DNA from: an uncultured Armatimonadota bacterium
Lineage (GTDB): Bacteria > Armatimonadota > Fimbriimonadia > Fimbriimonadales > Fimbriimonadaceae
Direction: 5' to 3'
DNA: 64,000 nucleotides
Assembly (NCBI GenBank): GCA_903927025.1
Contig: CAIYLG010000014.1
Coordinates: forward strand, 1 to 64,000
This document shows, in pieces, positions 26,801 to 36,200 of this stretch. Both the position numbers and the translations under genes were made by a program. Position 1 is the stretch's first letter. Every line of letters begins with the position of its first letter. The notes below the pieces were generated by a model. That model searched no databases. It was not told where the DNA came from and saw only the letters and a program-made list of their open reading frames with translations.

Positions 26801-27046
26801 GGGTACGACCTGATCGACGGCGGCTCCATATTCATCCCGAACTATGGCGCGTTTGCGGACGGCCACTGGATCATCGAGGGCAACGGAGCCGAACCCGATA
26901 TCGAGGTGGAGCAGAATCCAGCCGATGTCATGAAGGGAATCGATCCGCAGCTCGACAAGGCGATCGCTATCCTGAAGGGAATGATCTCGAAGGATCCAAG
27001 AAAGAAGCCAGCAACTCCGGCTTTCCCGAATAAATCGGGGAAGTAG
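23852..27046 (+). CDS. Tricorn-protease-like exported peptidase (beta-propellers, PDZ, S41 domain)
   Basis: This is a protein of about 1064 residues. A signal peptide (SLLKAGASLAPLLAFCFAGA) is followed by propeller blades with TolB/WD-like repeats (SPDGTQIAFTAQYDG, SPDGKQIAFISDRSG), a middle linker, a PDZ domain (LNIKEGDYIVSIGGQPV) and a C-terminal S41 serine protease. The catalytic block is DFRYNGGGYVSSLLLEN, with NEENFSDGE and RTGGGEVGSGG further on. Tricorn degrades peptides in the archaeal cytosol, whereas this version is predicted to be exported. ATG 23852 puts the signal peptide at the N-terminus. Confidence 0.9.
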   Translation: MSPSLLKAGASLAPLLAFCFAGASQRSFYTRPDIHGDSVVFTCEGDLWLGSITGHSAHRITSHPGTETSAHFSPDGTQIAFTAQYDGGVDVYVMPVSGDAPKRLTFDPRGAQVLGWSPDGKNILFRSSRNSPHGEHRLYTVSAQGGQAQLLPVPHGEFASYSPDGKLAYVPTSIEWANWFRYRAGEADKIWLTDLRGTFKKLTDFRGVDTTPVWCGSDLFMISERSGSSNLFHLGLNGSAQQISHYSDVPVRYPSSDGKRIIFQHGAALAVYDPSSKQSTELSFDLNSDRIHSRDQRIPLAAVAKQASIGPSGKRVVVEARGQIVSVAAENGDVRVLENTPGARAMLPSWSPDGKQIAFISDRSGEYELWLTDAANGQHTKQLTKGLAGNFFIPVWAPNSKSIAIGDRNGRVLLVDATTGSFKTIDKTDYLPSYDGNTPGIAFSPDSRFVAFNHGEATWMTQVYVYDTQTNKSVRVSNLNVNNQAPSFSTDGKYLLFLAASQLDPIALDVTQKYAYDNVWRVYMASLAVDTPSPFLVKSDDEAAAEKSAAKTSVPTLDGLADRVFEAPAPSGRYQQVGLVGSKILLINLAAIPPLGGTSAGLGILQAFDVEHKALSTLSGGIDSFDVSADGKKLLLHRGTAFAVADASGAPVGFSPVNVGSFAVVVQPDKEWKQILEESWRIARDFFYDPNMHGVDWKKVHAKYEALLPLVGDRADLGRLQQDMVSELNSGHAYIGTPGARVPMTPMGYLGADLAPAGNAVKVVKLFKGDGFSGNRSPLLEQGLNIKEGDYIVSIGGQPVRSDQDVQALLIGTAGQTVALGVSSSPSLEGSRTVLVQPVGSEAGMRYTDWVQGRTAYVQQHGGADLGYLHVSDMVAGGTIGFTKGQFQNVLKPGMIYDFRYNGGGYVSSLLLENIAASPQAWFKPRGFETWTRESWANIGHHVALCNEENFSDGELVIEDWKRMKLGPVIGTRTGGGEVGSGGGYDLIDGGSIFIPNYGAFADGHWIIEGNGAEPDIEVEQNPADVMKGIDPQLDKAIAILKGMISKDPRKKPATPAFPNKSGK

Positions 27047-27049
27047 AAG

Positions 27050-27092
27050 GCAATTGAAGTGTTGGCTGCATCGCAGCCAACACTTCAATTGC
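27050..27092. terminator. Perfect 20-bp hairpin, probable bidirectional terminator
   Basis: The left arm GCAATTGAAGTGTTGGCTGC (27050-27069) and its exact complement at 27073-27092 enclose the three-base loop ATC. It starts 4 bases after the tricorn-like stop. There is no long T run, but the stem is very stable and separates two convergent genes. It may equally be a mobile palindromic element. Confidence 0.6.
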
Positions 27093-27105
27093 AACCAAAA
27101 GTTTC

Positions 27106-27250
27106 CTTCCTTTCCCGCCGGCGAGAGGTAAGGGGTAGGGATGGAGAGCCGGGCCGTCTTGGCACGGTCGCATTACAAGGCCTTGTCGCTTCAGCGCTAA
27201 ACGTCCTGGCTCTCCAGCCCTCGCCTTCCTCTCGCCGGGGCGAAAGGAAG
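27106..27250. repeat. 145-bp imperfect inverted repeat (MITE/ERIC-like)
   Basis: The left arm 27106-27150 and right arm 27208-27250 are imperfect reverse complements that share CTTCCTTTC, CCGGCGAGAGG and TGGAGAGCC, with a 57-base centre holding the palindrome ACAAGGCCTTGT. It is non-coding and sits between convergent genes. Its architecture resembles the dispersed intergenic palindromes of many GC-rich genomes; copies elsewhere cannot be checked from one window. Confidence 0.65.
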
Positions 27251-27280
27251 CGACCCCGGAACGGTGATTTGGGACGCCGA

Positions 27281-28264
27281 CTAGCCCTTGAACAGCGACT
27301 TCAAGATAAACAGCGTATTCGCCGGCCGCTCAGCGAGTCGTCGCGTGAAGTACGGATACCACGCGTCTCCGAACGGAACGTAGACTCGGACGTTGTAGCC
27401 TTCGGCGGCTAGGCTTTCCTGCAGATCACGGCGAATGCCGTAGAGCATCTGGAACTCGAACCGAGACTTGTCGATCTTCTTCTCGGTCGCGTATGCCTTT
27501 AGTTCTTTGATGATCGCCTCATCCTGAGATGCGAAAGCGGGGTACGTACCGGCATCAAGAAGGCGCTTGCCCAGTTCGATGTAGGCGCTGTCAACTTTGG
27601 ACTTCTCCGGGAAGGCGACTGAAGCGGGCTCCAAGTAGGCGCCCTTTACCAGCCGCACACGTATTTTCCACTCGACAATCTTTTCAACGTCACCGGGTGT
27701 TCGGTACAGGTACGTCTGCAGAACCGTGGAGGTGTTGGAATAATCTCCGCGCACACGGTCGATCATTTCCATGGTTCGCTCGGTGTACTCGGAGGCTTCC
27801 ATATCCACTCGAACGAAGTTGTGGAGCCGCTTCGCCGTTTCCAGCACTTCACGGTAGTTCTTCTCTGCGAATTCGACTCCCTGGTCAAGACCGCACTGGG
27901 TGAGCTTGATGGAGATATTGAGCGGCTCGATGCCATCTCCGGAGAGATTGATCGTCGGTGAGTTTCCGTGCTCTGCGTTCCACTTGGCTACAGCGGGCAC
28001 CTTGGAGATACGCTCAAGCATATCGATGTAGGTTTTCTTGGCATCGAGTGCTTCTTGCTCGGACGCCGTGTTTTCGCCTAGGTAGTCCAAAGAAACCTTC
28101 AGGCCGCGGGCGAGAATGGCCTCACTGGCCGCAATCGCCTCTTCGAGGGTGTCGCCTGCAATAAACCTCTTGACCAGGGGTTTGAAGAAGAAGGAACGTC
28201 TGACCAGGAACTTGACCGGCGTGAGTCCTGAGGTCCGGAGGATTAAATTGCGAGCGATGGACAT
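27281..28264 (-). CDS. Proline dehydrogenase
   Basis: This 327-residue FAD enzyme of the PRODH barrel family oxidises proline to pyrroline-5-carboxylate. Diagnostic blocks include SLDYLGENTAS, NISIKLTQCGLD, VRVDMEAS, VRLVKGAYLEP, FEFQMLYGIRRD and the C-terminal YVPFGDAWYPYFTRRLAERP. It is monofunctional, the stand-alone type that pairs with a separate P5C dehydrogenase, which is not in the window. The N-terminal 30 residues are basic and aromatic, possibly for membrane association. Confidence 0.95.
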   Translation of the reverse strand: MSIARNLILRTSGLTPVKFLVRRSFFFKPLVKRFIAGDTLEEAIAASEAILARGLKVSLDYLGENTASEQEALDAKKTYIDMLERISKVPAVAKWNAEHGNSPTINLSGDGIEPLNISIKLTQCGLDQGVEFAEKNYREVLETAKRLHNFVRVDMEASEYTERTMEMIDRVRGDYSNTSTVLQTYLYRTPGDVEKIVEWKIRVRLVKGAYLEPASVAFPEKSKVDSAYIELGKRLLDAGTYPAFASQDEAIIKELKAYATEKKIDKSRFEFQMLYGIRRDLQESLAAEGYNVRVYVPFGDAWYPYFTRRLAERPANTLFILKSLFKG

Positions 28265-28315
28265 GAATGAACCTGGCCAGTTTACTCGCAGGGCGATTCC
28301 CTAAACCGGAGGCGG

Positions 28316-28321
28316 TAACCT
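28316..28321 (+). promoter_or_regulatory. TAACCT -10-like box before the GT2 gene
   Basis: TAACCT ends 9 bases before ATG 28331 in the short gap between divergent genes, consistent with a leaderless or very short leader mRNA. Confidence 0.35.
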
Positions 28322-28330
28322 ACTGGGTCA

Positions 28331-29218
28331 ATGCCACGGGTTACTGTGTGTCTGTCGGTCTACAACGGCGCGGAAACCATTGCCAAATCGCTGGATTCTG
28401 TCTTCGCCCAGACCTATCGCGACTTCAACGTGCTCGTTCTGGACGATGGAAGCAAAGACGGCTCGGCCGATATTGCCGACGGTTACGATTGCCGCGTGAT
28501 CCGGATTCCCAACGGAGGAAGGGGCGCCGCACTCAAGCGAATGGTGCAAGAGGCGGATGGGGAATATATTGCCCTCATCGATTGTGATGACATCTGGCTG
28601 CCTGACAAGCTTGAAAAGCAGATGGCGCTCGTCGAAAGCACGGGTGCATCCCTTGTTCATGCCGACTGCTGGTTCGACTACTCCGACGGAACGGTAGTCG
28701 AGCGCAACTTAGTCCTGCCGGACAGCACTTTCGCCTTCGATCACATCTTGCCGAGCAACGACATCATCGCGAGCAGCGCCGTATTTCATCGAGAGGAGAT
28801 GCTTCAGGTCGGGAATTTTGCTGAGGACACCCTTCGATGCTGTGACTGGTACGGATGGTTCGTGCTTGCCCCGGGCAGGAAGTTCGTGCACTTGCCCGAA
28901 AAGCTTGTACGGTATTCGGTGCTGAGCACGAGCTTGGCAAATGCGGGATATGCGTTTCACGAGGCCCAGCATTACCTCCTGCGTGAGAAGATCCTCCCAA
29001 GGGCAAAGGAGCTTTTTGCAGGGCTGTCTATCTCAGACCAGGAGCGGTATCGAAAATATCTCGTACAGCGAGACGGAATCGCCCTTTCCTCAATGGCAAG
29101 CGCCCTCGACAAAAAAGGGGAAAAAAAGGCAGCGAGAACCCTCCACCGAAGGGCCATTGCCACGTCACCAGCCGTCGTCCGGGTTTGGACGCGGGCTCTA
29201 AAGAACCTGGTCCGTTAG
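28331..29218 (+). CDS. Family 2 glycosyltransferase
   Basis: This 295-residue GT-A glycosyltransferase has VCLSVYNGAETIAKSLDSV, the nucleotide-binding VLDDGSKDGSAD (DDGS at 38-41) and the metal-binding ALIDCDDIWLPDKLEKQM (84-87). No membrane helix is seen, so it probably works at the cytoplasmic face on surface polysaccharide. Sugar donor and acceptor are unknown. The C-terminus is Lys/Arg rich. Its stop overlaps the convergent S41 gene by 4 bases. Confidence 0.88.
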   Translation: MPRVTVCLSVYNGAETIAKSLDSVFAQTYRDFNVLVLDDGSKDGSADIADGYDCRVIRIPNGGRGAALKRMVQEADGEYIALIDCDDIWLPDKLEKQMALVESTGASLVHADCWFDYSDGTVVERNLVLPDSTFAFDHILPSNDIIASSAVFHREEMLQVGNFAEDTLRCCDWYGWFVLAPGRKFVHLPEKLVRYSVLSTSLANAGYAFHEAQHYLLREKILPRAKELFAGLSISDQERYRKYLVQRDGIALSSMASALDKKGEKKAARTLHRRAIATSPAVVRVWTRALKNLVR

Positions 29219-30711
29219 GATTTCTTATGAGCCCCGACAATCAGCGCCTCGGCCGTTTCCATGGCTCGATCTCGGCCCTGTGCAATATCGGCTCGAGTTG
29301 GGCTCGCGGCCACGTCAGGTAAGAGCCCGCAATCGGGTTGCGCCGAAATAGGCAAGGTCGCTACCAGAGGCAGGTCCATTTCAATGTGCGAATTCGGCAG
29401 GTGAAGGAAGAAGAAGGCTCCTCCGTTGATGCCACGCAGATTTCCTCCACTGGGCTCGCCGACCAATGTCCCGAGGTGGTGGCTCTGAAGCTTCTGCTCA
29501 AACTGGAACGTTGCGGAGCTGTTGTCTGAGTTCATGAGGACAACGAGCTTGCCTGCAAACCGCGTCTTGGCTACCTCCACTGTGTTGCTGGACGCTCCAT
29601 CATCGAACCTTGTCATTCGGTAGAAGACGGCATTGCCGCGCGGGTTGAACGTTGGGTTCTTGGCATCACTCCCCCAGTCCAGGAAGCTTCGATCCCATGT
29701 GTCCAAGTAGTCATTCAATGCAAGGTCAGCCTTCTTGTATCGAGTGAACCGCTGCATCGCTGAGAACTCCGTTCGGGTTGCCACGATGTATCGAAGGATC
29801 TCGTCACCCACGTCGATTCCTCCCTCATTCCCTCGGAGGTCGATGATGAGACCCTTTGCTTGGGAGTCTGTCAATTGGGCAAAAGTTTTGGCGAGGAAGG
29901 TTTGCCAATCCCACTTGGAGTTGTAGAGTGCCCAAGTTGGCATCCTAAGGTGACCAATATTGTTTTGGTCCAACAGGAACTGCCACTGCGCATCAATGTC
30001 CGTGGGTGGCTTCACAGCTTTGAGGCGCTCTTCTGCAGTCATCAGATTGACTCGAAGCGTTTCCGACTTGGTGCTTGAAACTCTCCTGAATTTCACCTCG
30101 ACCGAATTGGCGATGGACGGATAGTAGAGGGGAAGGAAGATATCGAATGCTTCCCACTTATCATTCCCTTCCACATTCAGATACGCCCTTCGCTTGTAGT
30201 CATTGGCGCCATCTGCCCGCGTGATCTTCATCAATTTAGAGAAAATCGATTTGCAGGAGATGCCGTTGATTGCCTGAATCTCGGTGCCTGGCGGCAGTGA
30301 GGGCAACTCACCGACCCACCTTGTGATCACCATTCGACCCCCGATCCACTGAAACAGAAAGGGAACACGATTCCGACCTTTGAATAGAGCCCGGACGACT
30401 TCTGTTTCCTGGTTGTAGAAGTTGGCGTAGGTGTGCCCACAATGGATGGTTGCCGCGAACTCCGAGAAGGTGAGGTAGGCCTCTCGAAGGGAAGTGCCAT
30501 TCTTTAGGCGCATACGCAGGCTCGCGAACCCTGCCTTGCTCTGTGCCTGAGACTGATACCGATAGAGGCCTGCGTGCATCGCCGTGTAGGCGCGTTCTAG
30601 GATATCGACGTCCTTCAACAGCAGATCCCCTGGTATTTGGGATTCGGCATTCTGGGCGATAACTACGAGAGCGAGCAGTGGAGTCACGATCGAAATGTTG
30701 CCTGCAATCAA
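29215..30711 (-). CDS. S41-family peptidase, exported
   Basis: This protein has about 498 residues. The C-terminal half is a tail-specific-protease-like S41 domain: LIIDLRGNEGG, VVLMNSDNSSATFQFEQ with the probable catalytic Ser, and LVGEPSGGN. The frame runs upstream into dusB, so the start is set at TTG 30711, giving a plausible signal peptide (IAGNISIVTPLLALVVIA); a GTG a few codons later is an alternative. No PDZ domain is obvious. It follows dusB by 28 bases, likely in one transcript. Confidence 0.8.
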   Translation of the reverse strand: MIAGNISIVTPLLALVVIAQNAESQIPGDLLLKDVDILERAYTAMHAGLYRYQSQAQSKAGFASLRMRLKNGTSLREAYLTFSEFAATIHCGHTYANFYNQETEVVRALFKGRNRVPFLFQWIGGRMVITRWVGELPSLPPGTEIQAINGISCKSIFSKLMKITRADGANDYKRRAYLNVEGNDKWEAFDIFLPLYYPSIANSVEVKFRRVSSTKSETLRVNLMTAEERLKAVKPPTDIDAQWQFLLDQNNIGHLRMPTWALYNSKWDWQTFLAKTFAQLTDSQAKGLIIDLRGNEGGIDVGDEILRYIVATRTEFSAMQRFTRYKKADLALNDYLDTWDRSFLDWGSDAKNPTFNPRGNAVFYRMTRFDDGASSNTVEVAKTRFAGKLVVLMNSDNSSATFQFEQKLQSHHLGTLVGEPSGGNLRGINGGAFFFLHLPNSHIEMDLPLVATLPISAQPDCGLLPDVAASPTRADIAQGRDRAMETAEALIVGAHKKS

Positions 30712-30739
30712 CTTCGCAATCCGTCCAACTTCTTCGATT

Positions 30740-31789
30740 TCAGGAAATTGAGACGGATTGGTGGGCTGCAGTTTGAAGGGCGAACCCTTCGAGGATGTCC
30801 TGGTACTCCTGAATGGTGGAGCAACGGGTGAGCTGATTGCGAATCTGAGAAGCACCAAACTCGCCCTTGATATAGAGGGGGATTTGCCCGCGAAGGGCTC
30901 GGCACGCCCGCAGTTCTGCGTCGGCGAAAGACTCACAGTTCTTGGCTTCTTCGTAGGAGGCCGCATCCGCCTCGCAGGCAACCATCATCCGCAAGTGCTC
31001 CAAAGCCGTCTCGATGCGTTCGCGCAAATTCGGTTCACCGGGAATGGGGCTCCCCTCGATGCCGCATCGGATTCGGTCGAGGGCCCACGGATTCGAAATT
31101 GCGGCACGCCCCACCATGACTCCATCGCAGCCGGTCTCACGCACCATCCGCAGAGCGTCCTCGGGCGTCTTGACGTCTCCGTTGCCAATAAGGGGAACCT
31201 GGACCGCCTCTCGAAGCTGACCGATGAGTCTCCAATCGGCTTCTCCCTCAAATCCCTGCTTGGCAAAGCGCGCATGGAGAGTAAGCATCTGCGCGCCTGC
31301 TCCTTGGAATCGCTTGGCAAGATCGGGTGCCGCGAATAGGGAATAGTCCCAGCCCGCACGTACCTTGACGGTTACGGGCACCTTAACCGCCTTCACCACG
31401 CTGGAAACGATCCTCTCTGCCAAGTCGGGATCTTTAAGAAGCGCCGCGCCAGAACCCGTCTTGCATACCTTCGGGACCCAGCAGCCCATGTTGATGTCCA
31501 CGAGGTCGGCACCCATCTCCTCGGCAATTCGGGCGGTTTCGGCCATGACATCGGGCTCGCCGCCAAAAATCTGAATACCCAAGGGGCGCTCACCAGGATC
31601 AATGCGCATCTTTCGATAGGTCTTCACTGCACCGTAATGAATCGCCATCGCGGAGACGAACTCGGTGAACATCAGGCCGGGCCCTGCAATGCGCTTGGCA
31701 ATCAGGCGGAAGGGGAGGTTGGTCACATCCTCCATCGGGGCAAGCAGGAGGGGAGGGTCGACCCGGATGGGACCGATGTTGAACGGCAC
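30740..31789 (-). CDS. dusB: tRNA-dihydrouridine synthase
   Basis: This 349-residue FMN enzyme reduces uridines in the tRNA D-loop. It has the entry motif LLLAPMEDVTNLPFR, the catalytic loop DINMGCWVPKVCKTGSGAAL (Cys about 103, with Trp where most members have Pro), VKVRAGWD, LIGNGDVKTPEDA and DGVMVGRAAISNPW. The start is set at GTG 31789 just after a TACAAT box; upstream residues in frame are not family-like. DusB type is chosen by overall pattern; paralogues DusA/DusC are less likely. Confidence 0.9.
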   Translation of the reverse strand: MPFNIGPIRVDPPLLLAPMEDVTNLPFRLIAKRIAGPGLMFTEFVSAMAIHYGAVKTYRKMRIDPGERPLGIQIFGGEPDVMAETARIAEEMGADLVDINMGCWVPKVCKTGSGAALLKDPDLAERIVSSVVKAVKVPVTVKVRAGWDYSLFAAPDLAKRFQGAGAQMLTLHARFAKQGFEGEADWRLIGQLREAVQVPLIGNGDVKTPEDALRMVRETGCDGVMVGRAAISNPWALDRIRCGIEGSPIPGEPNLRERIETALEHLRMMVACEADAASYEEAKNCESFADAELRACRALRGQIPLYIKGEFGASQIRNQLTRCSTIQEYQDILEGFALQTAAHQSVSIS

Positions 31790-31794
31790 GATAG

Positions 31795-31800
31795 ATTGTA
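31795..31800 (-). promoter_or_regulatory. TACAAT -10-like box before dusB
   Basis: TACAAT, close to the TATAAT consensus, is 5 bases from GTG 31789. This is the clearest example of the leaderless-like arrangement in the window. Confidence 0.5.
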
Positions 31801-31877
31801 GCGCCTGACGCGGCCAGCCTTGACGCCCGAGCCTCCGGGGCCCCAAAATGCGAACGTACCGCGAGGAAGTGGGAAGG

Positions 31878-33032
31878 ATGTCAAAGAAGCAAATCAACGT
31901 CGGCCTAATCGGCTATCAATTCATGGGGAAAGCCCATTCAAACGCCTATCGCCAGGTAGGTCGATTCTTCGATTTGCCCGTCGATGTGCACATGCACACG
32001 ATTTGCGGCCGAAATGAGGCTGCGGTCAAAAAGGCGGCTGAGTCTTACGGATGGACGAACTACGAAACGGACTGGCGCAAAGTCATTGCCAATCCCGAAA
32101 TCGATGTCATCGACGTCAGCACTCCCGGAAACCTTCACGCTGAAATCGCCATTGCCGCCGCGAAGGCAGGGAAGGCAGTGTTCTGTGAAAAGCCAATCGG
32201 AAACACCTTGGAAGAGGCCAAGAGCATGCTGGATGCTGTTCAGGCCGCTGGCGTTCCCCATGCCGTCTTCCACAACTACCGCAAGGCTCCTGCCGTCGCT
32301 CTCGCCAAGAAGCTAATCATGGATGGCCGACTTGGCACCATCTATCACATGCGGGCAACGTACCTGCAGGACTGGATTGCAGACCCGAATTTCCCCCTCG
32401 TGTGGAGGCTTCAGAAGGAAGTTGCCGGCTCTGGCACTCACGGCGACATCAACGCCCACATCATCGACCTTGGCCGGCATCTGGTGGGTGAATTCGATGA
32501 AGTCGTTGGCACCCTCCACACCTTCATCAAGAAGCGGCCGCTCGCAGGAGAAATCGATGCGAACCTCGGTGCCAAGGCGAGCGAAAAGATGGGCGACGTC
32601 ACGGTGGATGACGCGGCTATGTTCCTGGCGAAGTTTAAGAACGGTGCCCTGGGCACGTTCGAAGCAAGTCGGTTCGCGGTAGGGCGCAAAAACTACAACC
32701 GATTCGAGATCAACGGGTCTGGCGGAAGCTTGGTGTTCAACCTTGAGCGAATGAACGAGCTTGAGTTCTTCGACAATAGCGTTCCAGAAGAAACCCACGG
32801 ATTCACCCTGATTCAGGCCACAGAGGGAAGTCATCCGTATGCCGGTCACTACTGGCCGGTCGCCCACATCATCGGATACGGTGAGACGTTCACGAACCTC
32901 CTCGCGGATGCGTTTACGAACATGGCCGCAGGAACTCGGATCGAGCCTGACTTCGTGGACGGCTATGAGAATCAGCGAGTTCTGGATGCGGTGGAGCGCA
33001 GCAGTGAGACTCGAAGTTGGATCAAGCTGTGA
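31878..33032 (+). CDS. Gfo/Idh/MocA family oxidoreductase
   Basis: This 384-residue NAD(P)-binding dehydrogenase begins INVGLIGYQFMGKAHSNAY and has DVSTPGNLHAEIAIAA, CEKPIGN and the C-terminal sugar-binding domain with GDINAHIIDLGRH. The ATG at 31878 is preceded by GGAAGG, a usable Shine-Dalgarno; in-frame ATG 31848 upstream is less likely. It is divergent from dusB and shares little with the other Gfo/Idh gene in the window beyond the fold. The substrate is probably a sugar or inositol derivative. Confidence 0.9.
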   Translation: MSKKQINVGLIGYQFMGKAHSNAYRQVGRFFDLPVDVHMHTICGRNEAAVKKAAESYGWTNYETDWRKVIANPEIDVIDVSTPGNLHAEIAIAAAKAGKAVFCEKPIGNTLEEAKSMLDAVQAAGVPHAVFHNYRKAPAVALAKKLIMDGRLGTIYHMRATYLQDWIADPNFPLVWRLQKEVAGSGTHGDINAHIIDLGRHLVGEFDEVVGTLHTFIKKRPLAGEIDANLGAKASEKMGDVTVDDAAMFLAKFKNGALGTFEASRFAVGRKNYNRFEINGSGGSLVFNLERMNELEFFDNSVPEETHGFTLIQATEGSHPYAGHYWPVAHIIGYGETFTNLLADAFTNMAAGTRIEPDFVDGYENQRVLDAVERSSETRSWIKL

Positions 33033-33074
33033 AGCCTGTATAGTTTAATGTAACTCGGGCACTGCTTACACGTC

Positions 33075-33092
33075 TGATTTCGTAGGAAATCA
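33075..33092 (+). terminator. Hairpin after the Gfo/Idh gene
   Basis: TGATTTC pairs with GAAATCA around the loop GTAG, 42 bases after the stop. There is no T run, so termination is only plausible. The rest of the 173-base gap to the barrel gene is AT-richer and probably holds its promoter. Confidence 0.35.
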
Positions 33093-33205
33093 CGTTAAGA
33101 TTTGGGCGAATTGACCATAAGGATGTGGTTAGTTCGTCAGAGGTCCTAATTGGGCCGCCAAATGGAATATCATATTTCATGGGGCATAGTGCCTGAAGAT
33201 TGGCC

Positions 33206-36200
33206 ATGGGAAGGCTTAAGAAGGGGTTGATAGGGGTTGCTTTGATAAGCGCACTGCCAGTAGCGGCAGCGGCGCAGACTCCTACGGCTGTCATTTCCCA
33301 GCCCGGCGATCCCAACGCTCCTGCTTCGGTCGGCGGCATTCCCAGCGTTGACTTCATTACCCTAGGCCCAATGGGTCCCGGAGCGCCTCTTCGGTTTGGC
33401 AACGTCCTCACCAATTCGGAAGTCGTCCAGCTCGAAGGCACCACCCTAAAGCAAGGTTCTGACTACTTTATGGACTACGCAGTTGGCGTGGTCTACTTGA
33501 AGATTGCTCAAAGGGCAGGTCAGGTTCTTACCGTCAGCTATCGCTACAAAGCGGGCCAGGCTGCTGCGGCGCCAGGCACTTCCTCGTTGGCGGCGCTTAC
33601 CCAGTTTAAATACACCATCTCACCGGGAGCTATGCAGTTCCTTACCGGGGTGGGGCTCACGGAGCGTGGAAGCGATGGCAGCATCATGCAGAACAATTTG
33701 TTCGGCCTGAACAACTCCTTCAAACTTTCCCAGAGCTCTTCGCTTTCGGGTCTGTTCATTGTTGGAGAGCGCGAGCGGTCTCAGAACACCGGCGGGCTCA
33801 ACATGGACATGGGAGCCTCCGGTGGCTCGAATTCCTACCGGTCCGGCAAAGAGCAGCTGATTGTCCAGAGCCTCAATTCATCGATCCTTGGTGGTAGCGC
33901 AAAACTGGATTACCAAGATATCAGCCGCAATTTCAACGGCCTGAACTCCCTTGCGGGTGTCGATCCAGCAACGGCGAACCGTCTTCAGGCGGAAAGGGGC
34001 ATCAAGCGAACCGGCTTCAGTCTGGACGACATGAAGCTGGGCAATACCTTGATGAGCACTTCCTATCGGGACGTTCGCCAAGATGAATCCGGGATTTTCT
34101 GGCGCGGCTACGGAATAAAGAATGGCGGCTTTGGCCTCAACTTCTCTTCTCAGCAGGTCGACAGCAACTTTAACCGATTTGGCGATCTGTCCGAGTCTTC
34201 CAAGGCTCAGCTCGCCGCCGAAGCGGGCATGCGCAGGCAGAATGTCAATGGCGGTTGGGCGACCGAGTTTGGAAAGCTGAGCTACGCATCAGGCAAAATT
34301 TCCGACGACTCCACTCACACCAACATCAACCATAGCGAGTACGCCCTCAACACCTCGAAGCTTCGCTTCGACATGGGCAATGAGCGTGTGGACAGCGGCT
34401 TCATGAGATTCAACAGTCTTATGGCCCCTGAACAGGCGGCGTTTGGTCGCGAAGCAGGCGTCAAGCGAGACTGGATGGCAGCCCAGTCCAACCTTCTTGG
34501 TCGCACCGTGCCCGTGAACTTTAGCCAGACCACGCTCACGTCAGCCAACACTACTTTCAAAGGACAGGACGCAGCAATCGGCAGTCGAACCTGGAGCCTT
34601 GAGCATATTGATCGAAACATCAGCCAAGGGTTTATGTCGATTGGCGCGATGTCCGATCCAGAAATCGACTCAAACGTGAAGTCGATTGCCAATATGTACG
34701 GCTCTGACGTTCACCCGGGCGGAAACGACCGAGCCGAATTCTTGACCAACTCAGGCATCGATCGAAAGTACGATGGATTTTCGACAGATGCCTTAAAGGG
34801 TTGGAAGCTCATTGGAAGCATTCTAGACCTCAAAGGACGCTCGGACAAAGGAAAAGTTGATTCGTTCGCTGCATCTAGCAAGAACGTTCTCCTCTTCGTT
34901 CGCAAGGAGAGCCTCGGCACCCGATTCTCTGAAATCAATGAGATGATGGATTTCGAGAAAATGCGTCTCAGCACGCTCCCTGGTCTAAACAGAACCGATA
35001 TGGGTGCGACAGTCTTTGAAGGGCGATCGCGCATGGACGCGAACAGCCTCAGTCTCTCCACATCCACTGGCTCGGTAGATCGAAAGACCTTTGCCTTCGA
35101 CGATCCAAACCGCATCAATGTGCAGGTTGGGGAGCGCAACGTCTCCAAGAACTTCCAAGATGGCGCTGCACTTTCCGATCCAGAGTCGATGCTTCTGCAG
35201 TCTCTCGCTGGATTCCATGAGGCGGATGCTAAAGTGAAGTGGAATCTCGCGCCAGGATCGACCCTGGACTCTTTCGCAGAGCAACAGTACAATCCGTCAA
35301 ATCGACAGACTTGGTCGACGCACAACACCGTGCTGGACTACCGGCTGGATAAGACCACCGCGTTCAACTACACCGATACAGAGCAGCACGACAACGCTCC
35401 CCTCAGCACGATTTTTTCAAGTGTTGTCTCAAAGATGTCGCTCACCAAGGATTTCGGCCGCTACGGCCTGATCAAGGTGCTTGACGAGAACGACTCCTAC
35501 ACTGGGCCGAACGCAACCGGGCTCGATCAGCACCATGACTACTTGGGCTACCAGGCTAAGCTGACGTCTGCCACAACGTTCAAGACAGAACAGTCGTTCA
35601 CGACTTACGACCACGGCCAGAAAGAGAATATCAACGCCAATACGATCAGCACTTCGCTGACGAAGAACACTGGCGTGAGCCTCACCGACACCGAAGTGAG
35701 CCGAACCGGGTCGCCCGATGAGAGCCACCGCAACTATGGCTTCTGGTACGACCTCGGGAATGGCGTCAAGCTTAGCTATGGCTATGCTCGCGACATCTTG
35801 CCAAATGGCGTTGCCAATGAAACCAGTCAGGGCCTTACCATCGGCAAGACACCCGTTGGCCAGAGCACGGTTCAGCCAGGACAGGCGGGCAACCTGCTGA
35901 TCGGCGGTGCCTACTACCAAAATCAATGGGACGTCAATGACCGGGCTCAGACAAATGGCAACATTAGCGCAGCAAACGTTAAGCCTTTGACGCTTGGACC
36001 GATCCAAGACATCAAGTTCAACCTCAACTTTGATTCAGGCGGCGACTACTCCAAGACGCTCCACGAGTACAAGATGGGCAACGTTCAGGGACGATTTGGA
36101 ACGTACCAGTTTGGTCTGGAATATAAGGGCCAGATGGATCCAACTGGCAACCGCGCCATTGATCGAACGATCAAGCTGATCACGGATCCATCCGAGAAGA

